A model generated the notes under the pieces. The model was not told where the DNA came from and did not search any database. It saw only the letters and a list, made by a program, of their open reading frames with translations. Positions 40,421 through 49,012 of a DNA stretch of 64,000 nucleotides are shown here, in pieces (position 1 is the stretch's first letter; each line of letters starts with the position of its first letter). The translations under genes were made by a program, and so were the position numbers. The DNA lies in assembly GCA_963169915.1 (NCBI GenBank), contig CAUJEM010000009.1, positions 1 to 64,000 on the forward strand. The letters are read 5' to 3'. This stretch comes from Myxococcota bacterium (GTDB lineage Bacteria; Myxococcota_A; Polyangia; Polyangiales; Polyangiaceae).

Positions 40421-42283
40421 ATGAACGCGCAGTTGCCCAGGCTTACCGGCTTCGTCTCTTCGTGCTTCGGCGGCGGCCGCCGGTGGCGCCGTGCGTCGCT
40501 CGGGTTCGCGGCGGCGGCGGGGCTCACGGGCCTCTGCGTGACCCCCAGCGCCCAGGCTCAGAGCAGCGGGGCTCTGGACGGGGAATTCTCGGTGCAGCGC
40601 TTCAACCCCGCGCCCGGCAGTCGGAACTTCATCACCACGCGCGGCGTGCGCCACGAGGGCAACATGTCGCTCAGCTTGGGCCTGATGGCCAGCTACGCCT
40701 ACAAGCCCTTCGTCTTGCGGAGCTGTCTGTCGGAGACCAACTGCGACGACGCCAACGCGGTACAGAGGCAAGACATCCCGGTCGTGGAGAGCTTGTTCAC
40801 GGGCGACCTCTGGGGGGCGCTCGTCATCATTCCGCGGCTGCAGGTGTCCCTGCGCGTCCCGGTGACGTACTCGAAGGGGCAGGGGCTCTCGCCCGAAGGG
40901 CGCCCGGCAGTGGACGGGCTGAGCGGCCTGGCCCCCGGCGACGCCGAGCTCGAGGGCAAGTTCCGGTTCTACGGGGAGCCCTCGGACACGATGAACGCAG
41001 GCGTCGCGGTGTTCGCGACGGGACCCCTGGGGCACGCGGTGTCGGAGGGCGCTTACATCGGCGATACCTCGCCGGGGGTCGGCGGGAGGCTCATCTTCGA
41101 CGGGATGTCCGGTCCCTTCTCGGTCGGACTCAACCTCGGGGGGCTCTGGCGCGAGGCCGGCCGCGCCGGCTCGGTGGAGCTCGGCCCAGAGCTGCGGTAC
41201 GGCGTGGCGGCGGGCTACAAGGTCAGCCCCTTGCTGCGGGTCGTGGCCGACGGCTTCGGGAGCACGAAGTTCTCATCCCGCAACGGCACCAACGCGCTGG
41301 AGATCGACGGCGCCGTCCAGGTCACCCCCTCGGGGTCGCCGCTGGTCGTCACGGCGGGAGCCGGGACGGGCGTCGTGCAGGGGGTCGGGGTCCCGTTGGT
41401 CCGGGGCTTCCTCGGCGTGGGGCTCGTGTTCGACCGCCCGGATCAGGACGGGGACGGCATCCCGGACGACGAAGACCAGTGCCCCACGGTGGCCGAGGAC
41501 ATGAACGGCGTCGAGGACAGCGACGGCTGCCCCGAGGGGGATCTCGACAGCGACGGCGATGGCATCCCGGACTCGAAGGACAAGTGCCCGAGCGATCCGG
41601 AGGACCTCGACGGCTTCGAGGACGGGGACGGCTGCCCGGAGCCCGGGGATGGCAGCCCCGCGGTCGTGCCCGTCGCGGATCGCGACAAGGACGGCGTCCC
41701 GGACGAGCGCGACCAGTGCCCGGACGAGCCGGAGGACACCGACGGCTTCCAGGACGAGGACGGCTGCCCAGATCCGGACAACGACGGCGACGGCATCCCG
41801 GACATCAAGGACGAGTGCATCGACGAGCCCGAGACCATGAACGGGTTCGAAGACGAGGACGGCTGCCCCGACGTGGCGCCCAACCAGCCGAAGGCCGCCG
41901 CGCCAGCGCCGAAGCTGGTGGAGGTGACGGCCGAGGGCATCCAGATCCTGCAGCGCGTCGAGTTCGAGAACAACAAGTCCAAGATCAAGGGCAAGCAGAG
42001 CTTCGCGGTGCTGGACGCCGTCGTCGCCGTGCTCAAGTCCAACCCGGGCATCAAGCTCGTGGAGGTCCAGGGCCACACGGACAACAAGGGCGTCGCTGCC
42101 AACAACAAGAAGCTCAGCCAGGAGCGCGCGGAGGCCGTCAAGAAGTACCTCGTCGGCAAGGGCATCGCGGCGGAGCGCCTGACGGCAGTGGGCTACGGGG
42201 ACGAGCAGCCCGTGGCCGACAACAAGACCGACAAAGGGCGCGCCACCAACCGTCGCGTGGAGTTCAAGATCCTCCAGCGATGA
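40421..42283 (+). CDS. OmpA-family protein with thrombospondin type-3-like repeats
   Basis: 620 residues. Signal peptide (ending SAQAQS), a beta-barrel-like segment (about 45-340), then Asp-rich calcium-binding-type repeats (DQDGDGIPDDEDQCP, DSDGDGIPDSKDKCP and others, about 340-485) and a C-terminal OmpA domain (about 505-620) with VEVQGHTDN and ERAEAVKKYLVGKGI, which binds peptidoglycan. Typical of Myxococcota and related groups: an outer-membrane barrel tied to the cell wall by a stiff spacer. The stop overlaps the next ATG by 4 nt. Confidence 0.93.
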   Translation: MNAQLPRLTGFVSSCFGGGRRWRRASLGFAAAAGLTGLCVTPSAQAQSSGALDGEFSVQRFNPAPGSRNFITTRGVRHEGNMSLSLGLMASYAYKPFVLRSCLSETNCDDANAVQRQDIPVVESLFTGDLWGALVIIPRLQVSLRVPVTYSKGQGLSPEGRPAVDGLSGLAPGDAELEGKFRFYGEPSDTMNAGVAVFATGPLGHAVSEGAYIGDTSPGVGGRLIFDGMSGPFSVGLNLGGLWREAGRAGSVELGPELRYGVAAGYKVSPLLRVVADGFGSTKFSSRNGTNALEIDGAVQVTPSGSPLVVTAGAGTGVVQGVGVPLVRGFLGVGLVFDRPDQDGDGIPDDEDQCPTVAEDMNGVEDSDGCPEGDLDSDGDGIPDSKDKCPSDPEDLDGFEDGDGCPEPGDGSPAVVPVADRDKDGVPDERDQCPDEPEDTDGFQDEDGCPDPDNDGDGIPDIKDECIDEPETMNGFEDEDGCPDVAPNQPKAAAPAPKLVEVTAEGIQILQRVEFENNKSKIKGKQSFAVLDAVVAVLKSNPGIKLVEVQGHTDNKGVAANNKKLSQERAEAVKKYLVGKGIAAERLTAVGYGDEQPVADNKTDKGRATNRRVEFKILQR

Positions 42284-42816
42284 GGCGCGTGGGCGCGTGG
42301 CGCGCGAGGGCGTCGGCCGCGGCCGGTGCCCTCTTGCTCCTGGCGTGTGGTGGAGAGGCCCCGCCCGAGGCGCCGGCCTCTGCCGAGCACTGGCTCGTCG
42401 GTGAGCCAGCGCCTGCGTTCTCCCTCCCAGCGCAGGCCGGTGCAGGTCGAGTCACGCTCACGCCGCGGCTGGGGAAGCTGAGCCTGGTGGACTTCTTCGC
42501 CACCTGGTGCGTCCCCTGCGAGCAGGCGTTCTACGCCTACGAGCGGCTCGCGGAGCGCTACGGTGACCGGCTCGAGGTCTTGGCGCTCAGCGTGGACGAG
42601 GACCCCCAAGGGCTCGCGGCGTTCCGTGAGCGGACGGGCGTCGGCTTCGCGGTGGCGTGGGACGAGGCGCGCCGGACGGCCAAGCGCTACGGACCACCGG
42701 GGATCCCCACGGCGTACCTCGTGGATGGGAGCGGGATCGTGCGGGGGGTCCACTCCGGCTTCGTTCCGAGCGACGAGGCCCGGCTCCGCGCCGAAATCGA
42801 CCAATTATTACAGTGA
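42280..42816 (+). CDS. Thioredoxin-like lipoprotein (TlpA type, CVPC)
   Basis: 178 residues from the ATG that overlaps the OmpA stop (ATGA). Lipobox LLLACGG. Redoxin core: APAFSLPAQAG, VDFFATWCVPCEQAF (active site CVPC) and GIPTAYLVDGSG with the cis-Pro. A bona fide TlpA-like periplasmic reductase. Coupling to the OmpA gene suggests it services that cysteine-containing repeat region (repeats carry Cys pairs). Confidence 0.9.
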   Translation: MRRVGAWRARASAAAGALLLLACGGEAPPEAPASAEHWLVGEPAPAFSLPAQAGAGRVTLTPRLGKLSLVDFFATWCVPCEQAFYAYERLAERYGDRLEVLALSVDEDPQGLAAFRERTGVGFAVAWDEARRTAKRYGPPGIPTAYLVDGSGIVRGVHSGFVPSDEARLRAEIDQLLQ

Positions 42817-42843
42817 AGGCGCTCGTTTTCCCCCGCTGATGGA

Positions 42844-42868
42844 GCCCACATCGGGCCCGGCTGTGGGC
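42844..42868 (+). terminator. Hairpin after the OmpA-TlpA operon
   Basis: Seven-base inverted repeat GCCCACA / TGTGGGC around a self-complementary loop (CGGGCCCG), 28 nt after the TlpA-like stop. No T-run; low confidence. Confidence 0.35.
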
Positions 42869-42948
42869 CTGAGTGGCACCTATTCCAGGGCTGCTCCGAG
42901 CAACGGCTTGTCGCCCAGGGAAAACTGCTTCAGTAAGTAGAGGTCGTG

Positions 42949-43746
42949 ATGAGGGCGCTACGCTGGGCAGTGCTTGTCGTCGGTCTGGCGGTGTCCACGG
43001 CCGCGGCGGCGCCCACCCCTGTGGCGGAGCTCACGGAGCGCTTGCGGCGTGGCGAGGATTTTCGGGAGCGCGTGCAGGCGGCGCTGCAGCTCGGCAAGAC
43101 CAAGGCGACGGAGGCCCGCCTCCCCCTCGAAGCCGCGCTGCGAGACCCCTCCCCCGCGGTGCGCGCCGCCGCAGCCGCTGCGCTCCGGGTGCTCGGAGAC
43201 AAGCGGTCCATTCCAGCCCTGGAGCGCCAAGCCAACGACGCCCAAGAGGCGGTCCGCCAGCAGATCCGCGCCACCCTGGAGGCCCTCCGGAGAAATCAGA
43301 TCAAGCCTCAAATGGTGGTCGAGGTCGGGAGCATCGTCATCAAGGACAAGCGCGTCGCCACGCTCAAGCCGTACTTGGAGCGTGAGTCGCGCGCGGGGTT
43401 CGGTGAGCTCCCAGGCGTCAGCGTCGTGGAGCCCGGCGCCGACGGAGCCCAGCGCGCCGAGCAGCTCCAGGTGCCGCTGGTGAAGGTCACCGGCAGGCTC
43501 AAAGACATCAAGGAGACCCGCGCGGCGGAGGGCATCATCCTCTCCGCGAGCGTGGAGTTGGTGGTCCACCGGATGCCGGGGCATGATCTGGTCGGCACCG
43601 TCTCGGGCAGCGCGAGCACCACCGTGACCGAGGGCGAGCTGCGGGATCGCACGCGGGGCCAGGAATTGCGCCGCACGGTGCTGGCAGCGGCCATCGCGGG
43701 CGCCATCAAGCGCGCGCCTCGGGCGCTGCTCGCCGCCGCGCGCTGA
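42949..43746 (+). CDS. Exported HEAT-repeat protein
   Basis: 265 residues from the ATG at 42949, with AGAGG about 6 nt upstream; a GTG three bases earlier is in frame. A signal peptide (ending STAAAA) is followed by about three HEAT/PBS-type alpha repeats (ALRDPSPAVRAAAAAALRVL, ALERQANDAQEAVRQQIRA), then a mixed C-terminal domain (about 120-265). HEAT repeats mediate protein contacts; no enzymatic motif was seen. Probably periplasmic. The partner is unknown. Confidence 0.82.
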   Translation: MRALRWAVLVVGLAVSTAAAAPTPVAELTERLRRGEDFRERVQAALQLGKTKATEARLPLEAALRDPSPAVRAAAAAALRVLGDKRSIPALERQANDAQEAVRQQIRATLEALRRNQIKPQMVVEVGSIVIKDKRVATLKPYLERESRAGFGELPGVSVVEPGADGAQRAEQLQVPLVKVTGRLKDIKETRAAEGIILSASVELVVHRMPGHDLVGTVSGSASTTVTEGELRDRTRGQELRRTVLAAAIAGAIKRAPRALLAAAR

Positions 43747-43794
43747 GGGCGAGCGCGCCAGCTTCACTGGCTTTGTTGGTAGGCTGCGCCCACC

Positions 43795-44931
43795 ATGCGC
43801 GTGCTCATCGTCTCGAAGCCCGTCGTCCCGCCGTTCCACGATGGGACGAAGTGCCTGGTGCGAGATCTCGTGAAGCACTTCGAGCAGACCGAGGTCACGG
43901 TGATGACCACGCCGGGGGCGCCCGCGCTCCTGCCGGAGCGCCACCCACGGCGCGCGGCCTTGGAGGAGCTGCCCATCTACGGCCAAGCTGGGGGCTTCTC
44001 GCCAGCCCTCCAAGACAACCTTCGGGCGGCGCTCTTCCTGCTGCTCAGGGCGCGCGCCACGCTGTGGCACTTCGTGTTCGCTCCAAACGCACGCACCAGC
44101 GCCGTCGGGCGTACGCTCTCGCGCCTGCGACGCGTGCCCGTGGTCCAGACCATCGCGTCGCAGCCGCGGAGCTTCGAGGGGATCCAAGGCTTGCTCTTCG
44201 GGCAGCACGTCGTCGCGCAGAGCGAGTGGACGGCGGGGCGGCTCCGCGAGGCGTGGGGCGCCGCCGGGCTCCCCGAAGCACGACGCCCGCGGCTGCACGT
44301 CATCCCGCCCCTCGTCGCGGCCCTCCAGCCTCCTGGGCTCGAGCCGCAGCGCCGGCTGCGCCGCGAGCTCGCGCTGCCCGACGACGCGCAGCTCTTCGTT
44401 TACCCTGGAGATCTGGAGACCTCGCGCGGCGCCCAGCTCGTGGCGGAGGCGGTGGCGCCGCTCTTGACGCAGCTCCCTCGCGCCCACGTGGTGTTCGCGT
44501 ACCGCGAGAAGACGCCCGCCGCGCGCGAGCTCGCGGAGGGGCTGCGTCAGCGGTTCTCGGGTCAGCGCGTCCGCGTCGTGAAGGAGCTGTCCAACGTGCT
44601 CGAGCTCATCGTCCAGGCCGAGGCCGTCTTGCTCCCGGTGGACGACCTCTACGGGAAGGTGGATCTGCCCATCGTCGCGCTCGAGGCCATGGCCTTGGGC
44701 GTCCCGGTGGTGGCGTTGAATCAGGGGCCCCTGGCGGAGCTGCAGGGGGCGGTGCGGTTGCCGCCGGACGCGCGGGCGCTGGTGGCGTCGTGCGTGGCCC
44801 TGGCAGGCCACGGGAGCGAGCGCGCGGCCGTGATCGCCGCGCAGAGGGCCGCGGTGACGGAGCGCTACGCAGCACCCGTGGTCGCTCGGGCCTACGAGCG
44901 CGTCTACGCCGAGGCGCACGGGACGCGCTGA
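43795..44931 (+). CDS. Glycosyltransferase, GT4-like
   Basis: 378 residues. N-terminal MRVLIVSKPVVPPFHDGTK is the typical GT-B start; the C-terminal domain has PGDLETSRGAQLVAEA, and IVALEAMALGVPVVAL contains the E-x7-E-like nucleotide-sugar-binding motif of GT4 retaining enzymes. Membrane segments are absent. It transfers a sugar to an unknown acceptor, possibly lipid or polysaccharide. It stands 48 bp after the HEAT gene. Confidence 0.87.
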   Translation: MRVLIVSKPVVPPFHDGTKCLVRDLVKHFEQTEVTVMTTPGAPALLPERHPRRAALEELPIYGQAGGFSPALQDNLRAALFLLLRARATLWHFVFAPNARTSAVGRTLSRLRRVPVVQTIASQPRSFEGIQGLLFGQHVVAQSEWTAGRLREAWGAAGLPEARRPRLHVIPPLVAALQPPGLEPQRRLRRELALPDDAQLFVYPGDLETSRGAQLVAEAVAPLLTQLPRAHVVFAYREKTPAARELAEGLRQRFSGQRVRVVKELSNVLELIVQAEAVLLPVDDLYGKVDLPIVALEAMALGVPVVALNQGPLAELQGAVRLPPDARALVASCVALAGHGSERAAVIAAQRAAVTERYAAPVVARAYERVYAEAHGTR

Positions 44932-45047
44932 ACCCCGCGCCGCCCGGCCTGGCAGAGCGGCGGCCCGGCCGGTGGAGGAGGCGGCAGCGCGCGCTCGGAA
45001 AAAGCGCGCCCCAGGACGGGCCGAGCTTGTGCTATGCGCGCTCCGCC

Positions 45048-47708
45048 ATGACTCGGACCTCTGCGGAGCTTCGTCGCGCGTTCTTGGACTACTTCGACGG
45101 GAAGGGGCACACGGTCGTGCCGAGCGGCCCGGTCGTGCCCCCCAACGATCCCAGCTTGATGTTCACCAACGCCGGGATGGTGCAGTTCAAGGACGTCTTC
45201 ACCGGCAAGGAGCAGCGCAGCTACTCCCGGGCGTGCTCCAGCCAGAAGTGCATCCGTATCAGCGGCAAGCACAACGATCTGGAGGCCGTGGGGCCCTCGC
45301 CGCGCCACCACACCTTCTTCGAGATGCTCGGCAATTTTTCCTTCGGGGACTATTTCAAGCGGGACGCCATCCACTTCGCCTGGGAGTTCCTCGTCGAGAC
45401 CTTGGGGCTCGAGCGCGAGCGCCTCATCGTCACCTACTTCAAGGGCGGCGACGGCGTGCCGGCGGACGAGGAGGCGCGCGCGCTGTGGAAGGAGCTCAGC
45501 GGCTTCGGTGACGACCGGGTGATCGGCCTGGGGGCGGAGGACAACTTCTGGCAAATGGGGGACACCGGCCCGTGCGGGCCCTCGAGCGAGATCTACTACT
45601 GCTTCGGACCGCTGGAGCTCGGACGCTTCGGTCAGGAGCAGACCGCGGAGGGGCACGGCTGGATGGAGATCTGGAACTTGGTCTTCATGCAGTTCGACCG
45701 TAGCGTCCAGGGCGGTGAGGCGGTGCTGACGCCGCTCCCGGCGCCCTGCGTGGACACCGGGGCGGGCCTGGAGCGGCTGGCGAGCGTGGTGCAGGGGGTG
45801 ACCAGCAACTACCACACCGATCTCCTGCGTTCGCTGGTGGAGCACGCGGCCAGCGTCGCGGGCAAGGCCTACGGTGAGAGCATGTCACCGGACGATGTGA
45901 GCCTCCGGGTCATCGCCGATCACGCGCGGACGACCGCCTTCATGATCGCCGACGGGATCCTCCCGGATCGCGCGGGTCGCGCCTACGTCCTGCGCCGCGT
46001 GATGCGCCGCGCGATCCGCCATGGGCACCGTCTGGGCATCGCCCGGCCGTTCTTGCACGAGGTGGCGCGCCAGGTCGTCGCGGCGATGGGGGCTCAGTAC
46101 CCGGAGCTCCGGGCGCGGGAGGAGCTCATCACGAGCGTGTGTGAGCAAGAGGAGACGCGGTTTCGACAGACCATCGAGCGAGGGCTCGGGTTGCTGGAGG
46201 AGCGCTTCACGCGGCTCGACGCCGAGGGGCACCGGCGCCTCGACGGCGCCGACGCGTTCAAGCTCTACGACACCTACGGCTTCCCGTTGGATCTCACGGA
46301 GGTGCTCTGCGCGGAGCGCGGCTATGAGGTCGACCGCGAAGGGTACGAGCAGGCGCTCGACGAGGCGAAGCGCCGCTCGGAATTCAAGGGCCAGGCGGAG
46401 GCCATCGAGGGCGTGTACCGCGAGGCGCTGGCGAGCGCGCCGGAGGGCGGCGTGCGCTTCACGGGGTACGAGCGCGTGGACGATCGCGCCCGGATCGTGG
46501 CGCTCATCCGCGGGGGGCGGCTCGTGGACGCCGCCGTGGCTGGGGATGAGCTCGAGGTGATCACGGACCAGACGCCCTTTTATGGCGAGAGCGGCGGGCA
46601 AGTCGGCGACACGGGCCGGCTGACGACGGCCGAGGCGAGCCTGGAGGTGGTCGACACGCAGCGCCCGCTGACCGGCGTCATCAGCCACCACGGCACGCTG
46701 AGCGCGGGGTCGCTCCGCGTGGGGGAGGAGGTGACGCTGCGCGTGGACGAAGCTCGCCGGGACGCCATCCGGCGGAGCCACTCCGCGACCCACCTGCTGC
46801 ACTTGGCGCTGCGCAAGGTGCTGGGGCCCCACGCCCAGCAGAAGGGGTCGCTGGTCGGCCCGGACCGGCTGCGCTTCGATTTCACCCACGGCAAGCCGCT
46901 CAGCGCAGAGGAGCTGGCGCGGCTCGAGGACCTGGTCAACGAGCGGGTCTTGCTCAACCTCCCCGTACAAACGGAGGTGGGCGACATGAAGCGCGCCGAG
47001 CAGCGAGGCGCCATGATGATCTTCGAGGAGAAGTACGGCAGCGAGGTGCGGATCCTCTCCATGGCGGACTCCGTGGAGCTGTGCGGAGGGACGCACGCGC
47101 GCGCCACGGGAGACCTCGGGCTGTTCAAGATCTCGAGCGAGCAAGGGGTCGCGGCCGGCGTCCGCAGGATCCTGGCGACCACGGGTGAGAGCTCACTAGG
47201 GTACGTGCGAGAGCTCGAGCAGCGGCTGAGCGCCGCCAGCGCCGCGGCGAAGGCCGGCGGCGGCAGCCTGGTCGAGAAGATCGGCAAGCTGGTGGAGCAC
47301 GAGCGAGCGCTCGAGCGCCAGGTGGAGGAGCTGCAGCGCAAGCTCATGACGGCCGGCGGTGGGGCGAGGGACTGGCTGGCCGAGGCGCGGCAGCACGAGG
47401 GCTTCCGGGTGCTGGGGGTCCAGGTAGAGCTCGAAGACCGCGGCGCGCTGCGCGAGCTGGCCGAGCGGCTGCGCGATCAGCTCGGGGAGAGCGTGGTGCT
47501 CGTCGGCGCGCGCACGGGAGACAAGGCGCAGCTCGTGCTCACCGTGAGCAAGGGCCTGACCTCGCGCTTCAAGGCCGGTGAGCTCATCCGCCCCGTGGCG
47601 GCCGTCGTCGGGGGCAGCGGAGGGGGGCGACCGGATCTCGCGCAAGCGGGTGGCACGGAGGTCGCGCAGCTCGACGCCGCGATCAGCGCCTTCTACGCCG
47701 CGTTCTGA
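45048..47708 (+). CDS. alaS: Alanyl-tRNA synthetase
   Basis: 886 residues from the ATG at 45048 (MTRTSAELRRAFLDYFDGKG); a longer in-frame run upstream only shadows the glycosyltransferase. N-terminal catalytic part with HTVVPSGPVVPPNDP and GCFGPLE-type motif region, then the editing domain with SHSATHLLH (HxxxH) and CGGTHARATGD (C-x3-H), and a C-terminal coiled/DHHA1 domain. Charges tRNA-Ala and hydrolyses Ser/Gly mischarging. Complete. Confidence 0.97.
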   Translation: MTRTSAELRRAFLDYFDGKGHTVVPSGPVVPPNDPSLMFTNAGMVQFKDVFTGKEQRSYSRACSSQKCIRISGKHNDLEAVGPSPRHHTFFEMLGNFSFGDYFKRDAIHFAWEFLVETLGLERERLIVTYFKGGDGVPADEEARALWKELSGFGDDRVIGLGAEDNFWQMGDTGPCGPSSEIYYCFGPLELGRFGQEQTAEGHGWMEIWNLVFMQFDRSVQGGEAVLTPLPAPCVDTGAGLERLASVVQGVTSNYHTDLLRSLVEHAASVAGKAYGESMSPDDVSLRVIADHARTTAFMIADGILPDRAGRAYVLRRVMRRAIRHGHRLGIARPFLHEVARQVVAAMGAQYPELRAREELITSVCEQEETRFRQTIERGLGLLEERFTRLDAEGHRRLDGADAFKLYDTYGFPLDLTEVLCAERGYEVDREGYEQALDEAKRRSEFKGQAEAIEGVYREALASAPEGGVRFTGYERVDDRARIVALIRGGRLVDAAVAGDELEVITDQTPFYGESGGQVGDTGRLTTAEASLEVVDTQRPLTGVISHHGTLSAGSLRVGEEVTLRVDEARRDAIRRSHSATHLLHLALRKVLGPHAQQKGSLVGPDRLRFDFTHGKPLSAEELARLEDLVNERVLLNLPVQTEVGDMKRAEQRGAMMIFEEKYGSEVRILSMADSVELCGGTHARATGDLGLFKISSEQGVAAGVRRILATTGESSLGYVRELEQRLSAASAAAKAGGGSLVEKIGKLVEHERALERQVEELQRKLMTAGGGARDWLAEARQHEGFRVLGVQVELEDRGALRELAERLRDQLGESVVLVGARTGDKAQLVLTVSKGLTSRFKAGELIRPVAAVVGGSGGGRPDLAQAGGTEVAQLDAAISAFYAAF

Positions 47709-47714
47709 GCCAGC

Positions 47715-47746
47715 CTGAGCGCACCGCGTGGAGGGGCGCGGCTCAG
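47715..47746. terminator. Hairpin between convergent alaS and murB
   Basis: CTGAG ... CCGCG / CGCGG-CTCAG: two 5-bp helices separated by a 4-nt bulge around an 8-nt loop, spanning the 34-bp gap and the murB stop. Bidirectional terminator candidate, without T-runs. Confidence 0.4.
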
Positions 47747-48825
47747 CGCACCGGGAGGCTGGGCAGGCCGTGCTCGAGCCCGTCGAAGCCCCAGAAATTC
47801 GGCTCGGGCAGGAGCAGGACGTCCGAGTGGTCGGCCACGCGCCGCTGGATCGTCCGCGCGAAGCGGACGACCTCGGCGGCCGAGGCGCCGGCGCGCGCGA
47901 CGATGGCGAGCGCGTGTCGGCGCGAGAGGCCCACCGGCCCCTCGGGGCGCCCCCGCTCGAAGCCGGCGCGCTCGATGAGCCAAGCCGCGGCGAGCTTGAC
48001 GCGCCCGTCCGACGTGGGCCAGGCCGGGACGGGCTGCCCCGGGAAGGCCGCGATGAGCTGCTGGTGGGTCGAGGCGCTGACGATGGGGTTGGTGAAGAAG
48101 GAGCCACAGCTTCTGCTGTCCGGGTCGGAGGCGTCGAAGACCATGGACTTGCTGCGTCGGAGCTGCAGCACCAGCTCCCGCACCTCCGCGGGGCTCGGCG
48201 CCGAGCCCCCGCGCGCCTCGAGGGCAGCGCGTAGCTCGGCGTAGCGCAGCGCGGGTGGCTCACGCTGGAGTCGGTAGCTCACCTCCACGATGACGTAGCG
48301 TCCGGGCTGAGCGCTCTTGAAGAGACTGTCGCGGTAGCCGAAGCCGCACTCCGTGCCCGACAGCTCGACGAGCTGGTGCGCCTGACGGTCGAAGGCCCGC
48401 ACGGTCTCGAGCGTCTGAGCGACCTCCTGGCCGTAGGCGCCCACGTTCTGGAGCGGGGTCGCCCCCACCGTTCCAGGGATGCCCGAGAGGCACTCCAGCC
48501 CCGAATAGCCCGCGCTGCAGGTGGCCTGCACCAGCTCGTCCCAAGAGGCGCCCGCCCCGGCCGTGACCAGGAGCTCCTCACCTCGCGGCACGAGGGAGGG
48601 GGGCGTCGGCGCCCAGCAGAGCACGAGCCCCGGGACGCCTCCGTCCGCGATGACGAGGTTGCTGCCTCCACCCAGGAGCTGCACGGGGAGCCGGCGGGCG
48701 TCGGCCCAGGCGAGGGCGCGACGGAGCGCGTCCACCGAGCCGAGCTGCAAGAAGTACTCGGCGCTCCCGCCGACCCCGAGGGTCGTACGGGGGGCCAAGG
48801 GGACGCGCTGGGCCGGGGTGGACAC
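47743..48825 (-). CDS. murB: UDP-N-acetylenolpyruvylglucosamine reductase
   Basis: 360 residues from the GTG at 48825, which has a strong AAGGAGG site 7-8 nt upstream; the 78-residue in-frame extension to 49059 is rejected. FAD-binding domain with LGGGSNLVIADGG, then RSKSMVFDASDPDSRSCGSFFTNP (catalytic Ser of type I MurB in GSFF) and the last-step Glu in EPNFWGF. It reduces UDP-GlcNAc-enolpyruvate to UDP-MurNAc with NADPH. Complete. Confidence 0.95.
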   Translation of the reverse strand: MSTPAQRVPLAPRTTLGVGGSAEYFLQLGSVDALRRALAWADARRLPVQLLGGGSNLVIADGGVPGLVLCWAPTPPSLVPRGEELLVTAGAGASWDELVQATCSAGYSGLECLSGIPGTVGATPLQNVGAYGQEVAQTLETVRAFDRQAHQLVELSGTECGFGYRDSLFKSAQPGRYVIVEVSYRLQREPPALRYAELRAALEARGGSAPSPAEVRELVLQLRRSKSMVFDASDPDSRSCGSFFTNPIVSASTHQQLIAAFPGQPVPAWPTSDGRVKLAAAWLIERAGFERGRPEGPVGLSRRHALAIVARAGASAAEVVRFARTIQRRVADHSDVLLLPEPNFWGFDGLEHGLPSLPVR

Positions 48826-49012
48826 GACGACACCCTCCTTATCAGCTCCTCGGCGCCCTGGCCTGCGAGGCCCACGCTTTCTCCCATGGACCGGCCGTGG
48901 TATCGGAGCAGCTCGAACGCCAGCGGCGTTCTGGAGGGCGCGACGACGCGTGGCGCCTTCAGCCAGGCCCTCAGCCCTGGGACACCCTCCTTTTTCCCCG
49001 AGATTGACCGGA

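Noticed and set aside
41440-41870. DNA tandem repeat array
   Set aside because: It is the coding sequence of Asp-rich calcium-binding-type protein repeats, differing at many bases; not a separate element.
42958-44919. 653-aa minus-strand frame over the HEAT and glycosyltransferase genes
   Set aside because: Spans two real genes on the other strand; no recognisable domain.
43773-45047. N-terminal 425-residue extension of alaS
   Set aside because: It is the out-of-frame shadow of the glycosyltransferase gene; AlaS similarity begins exactly at MTRTSAELRRAF at 45048.
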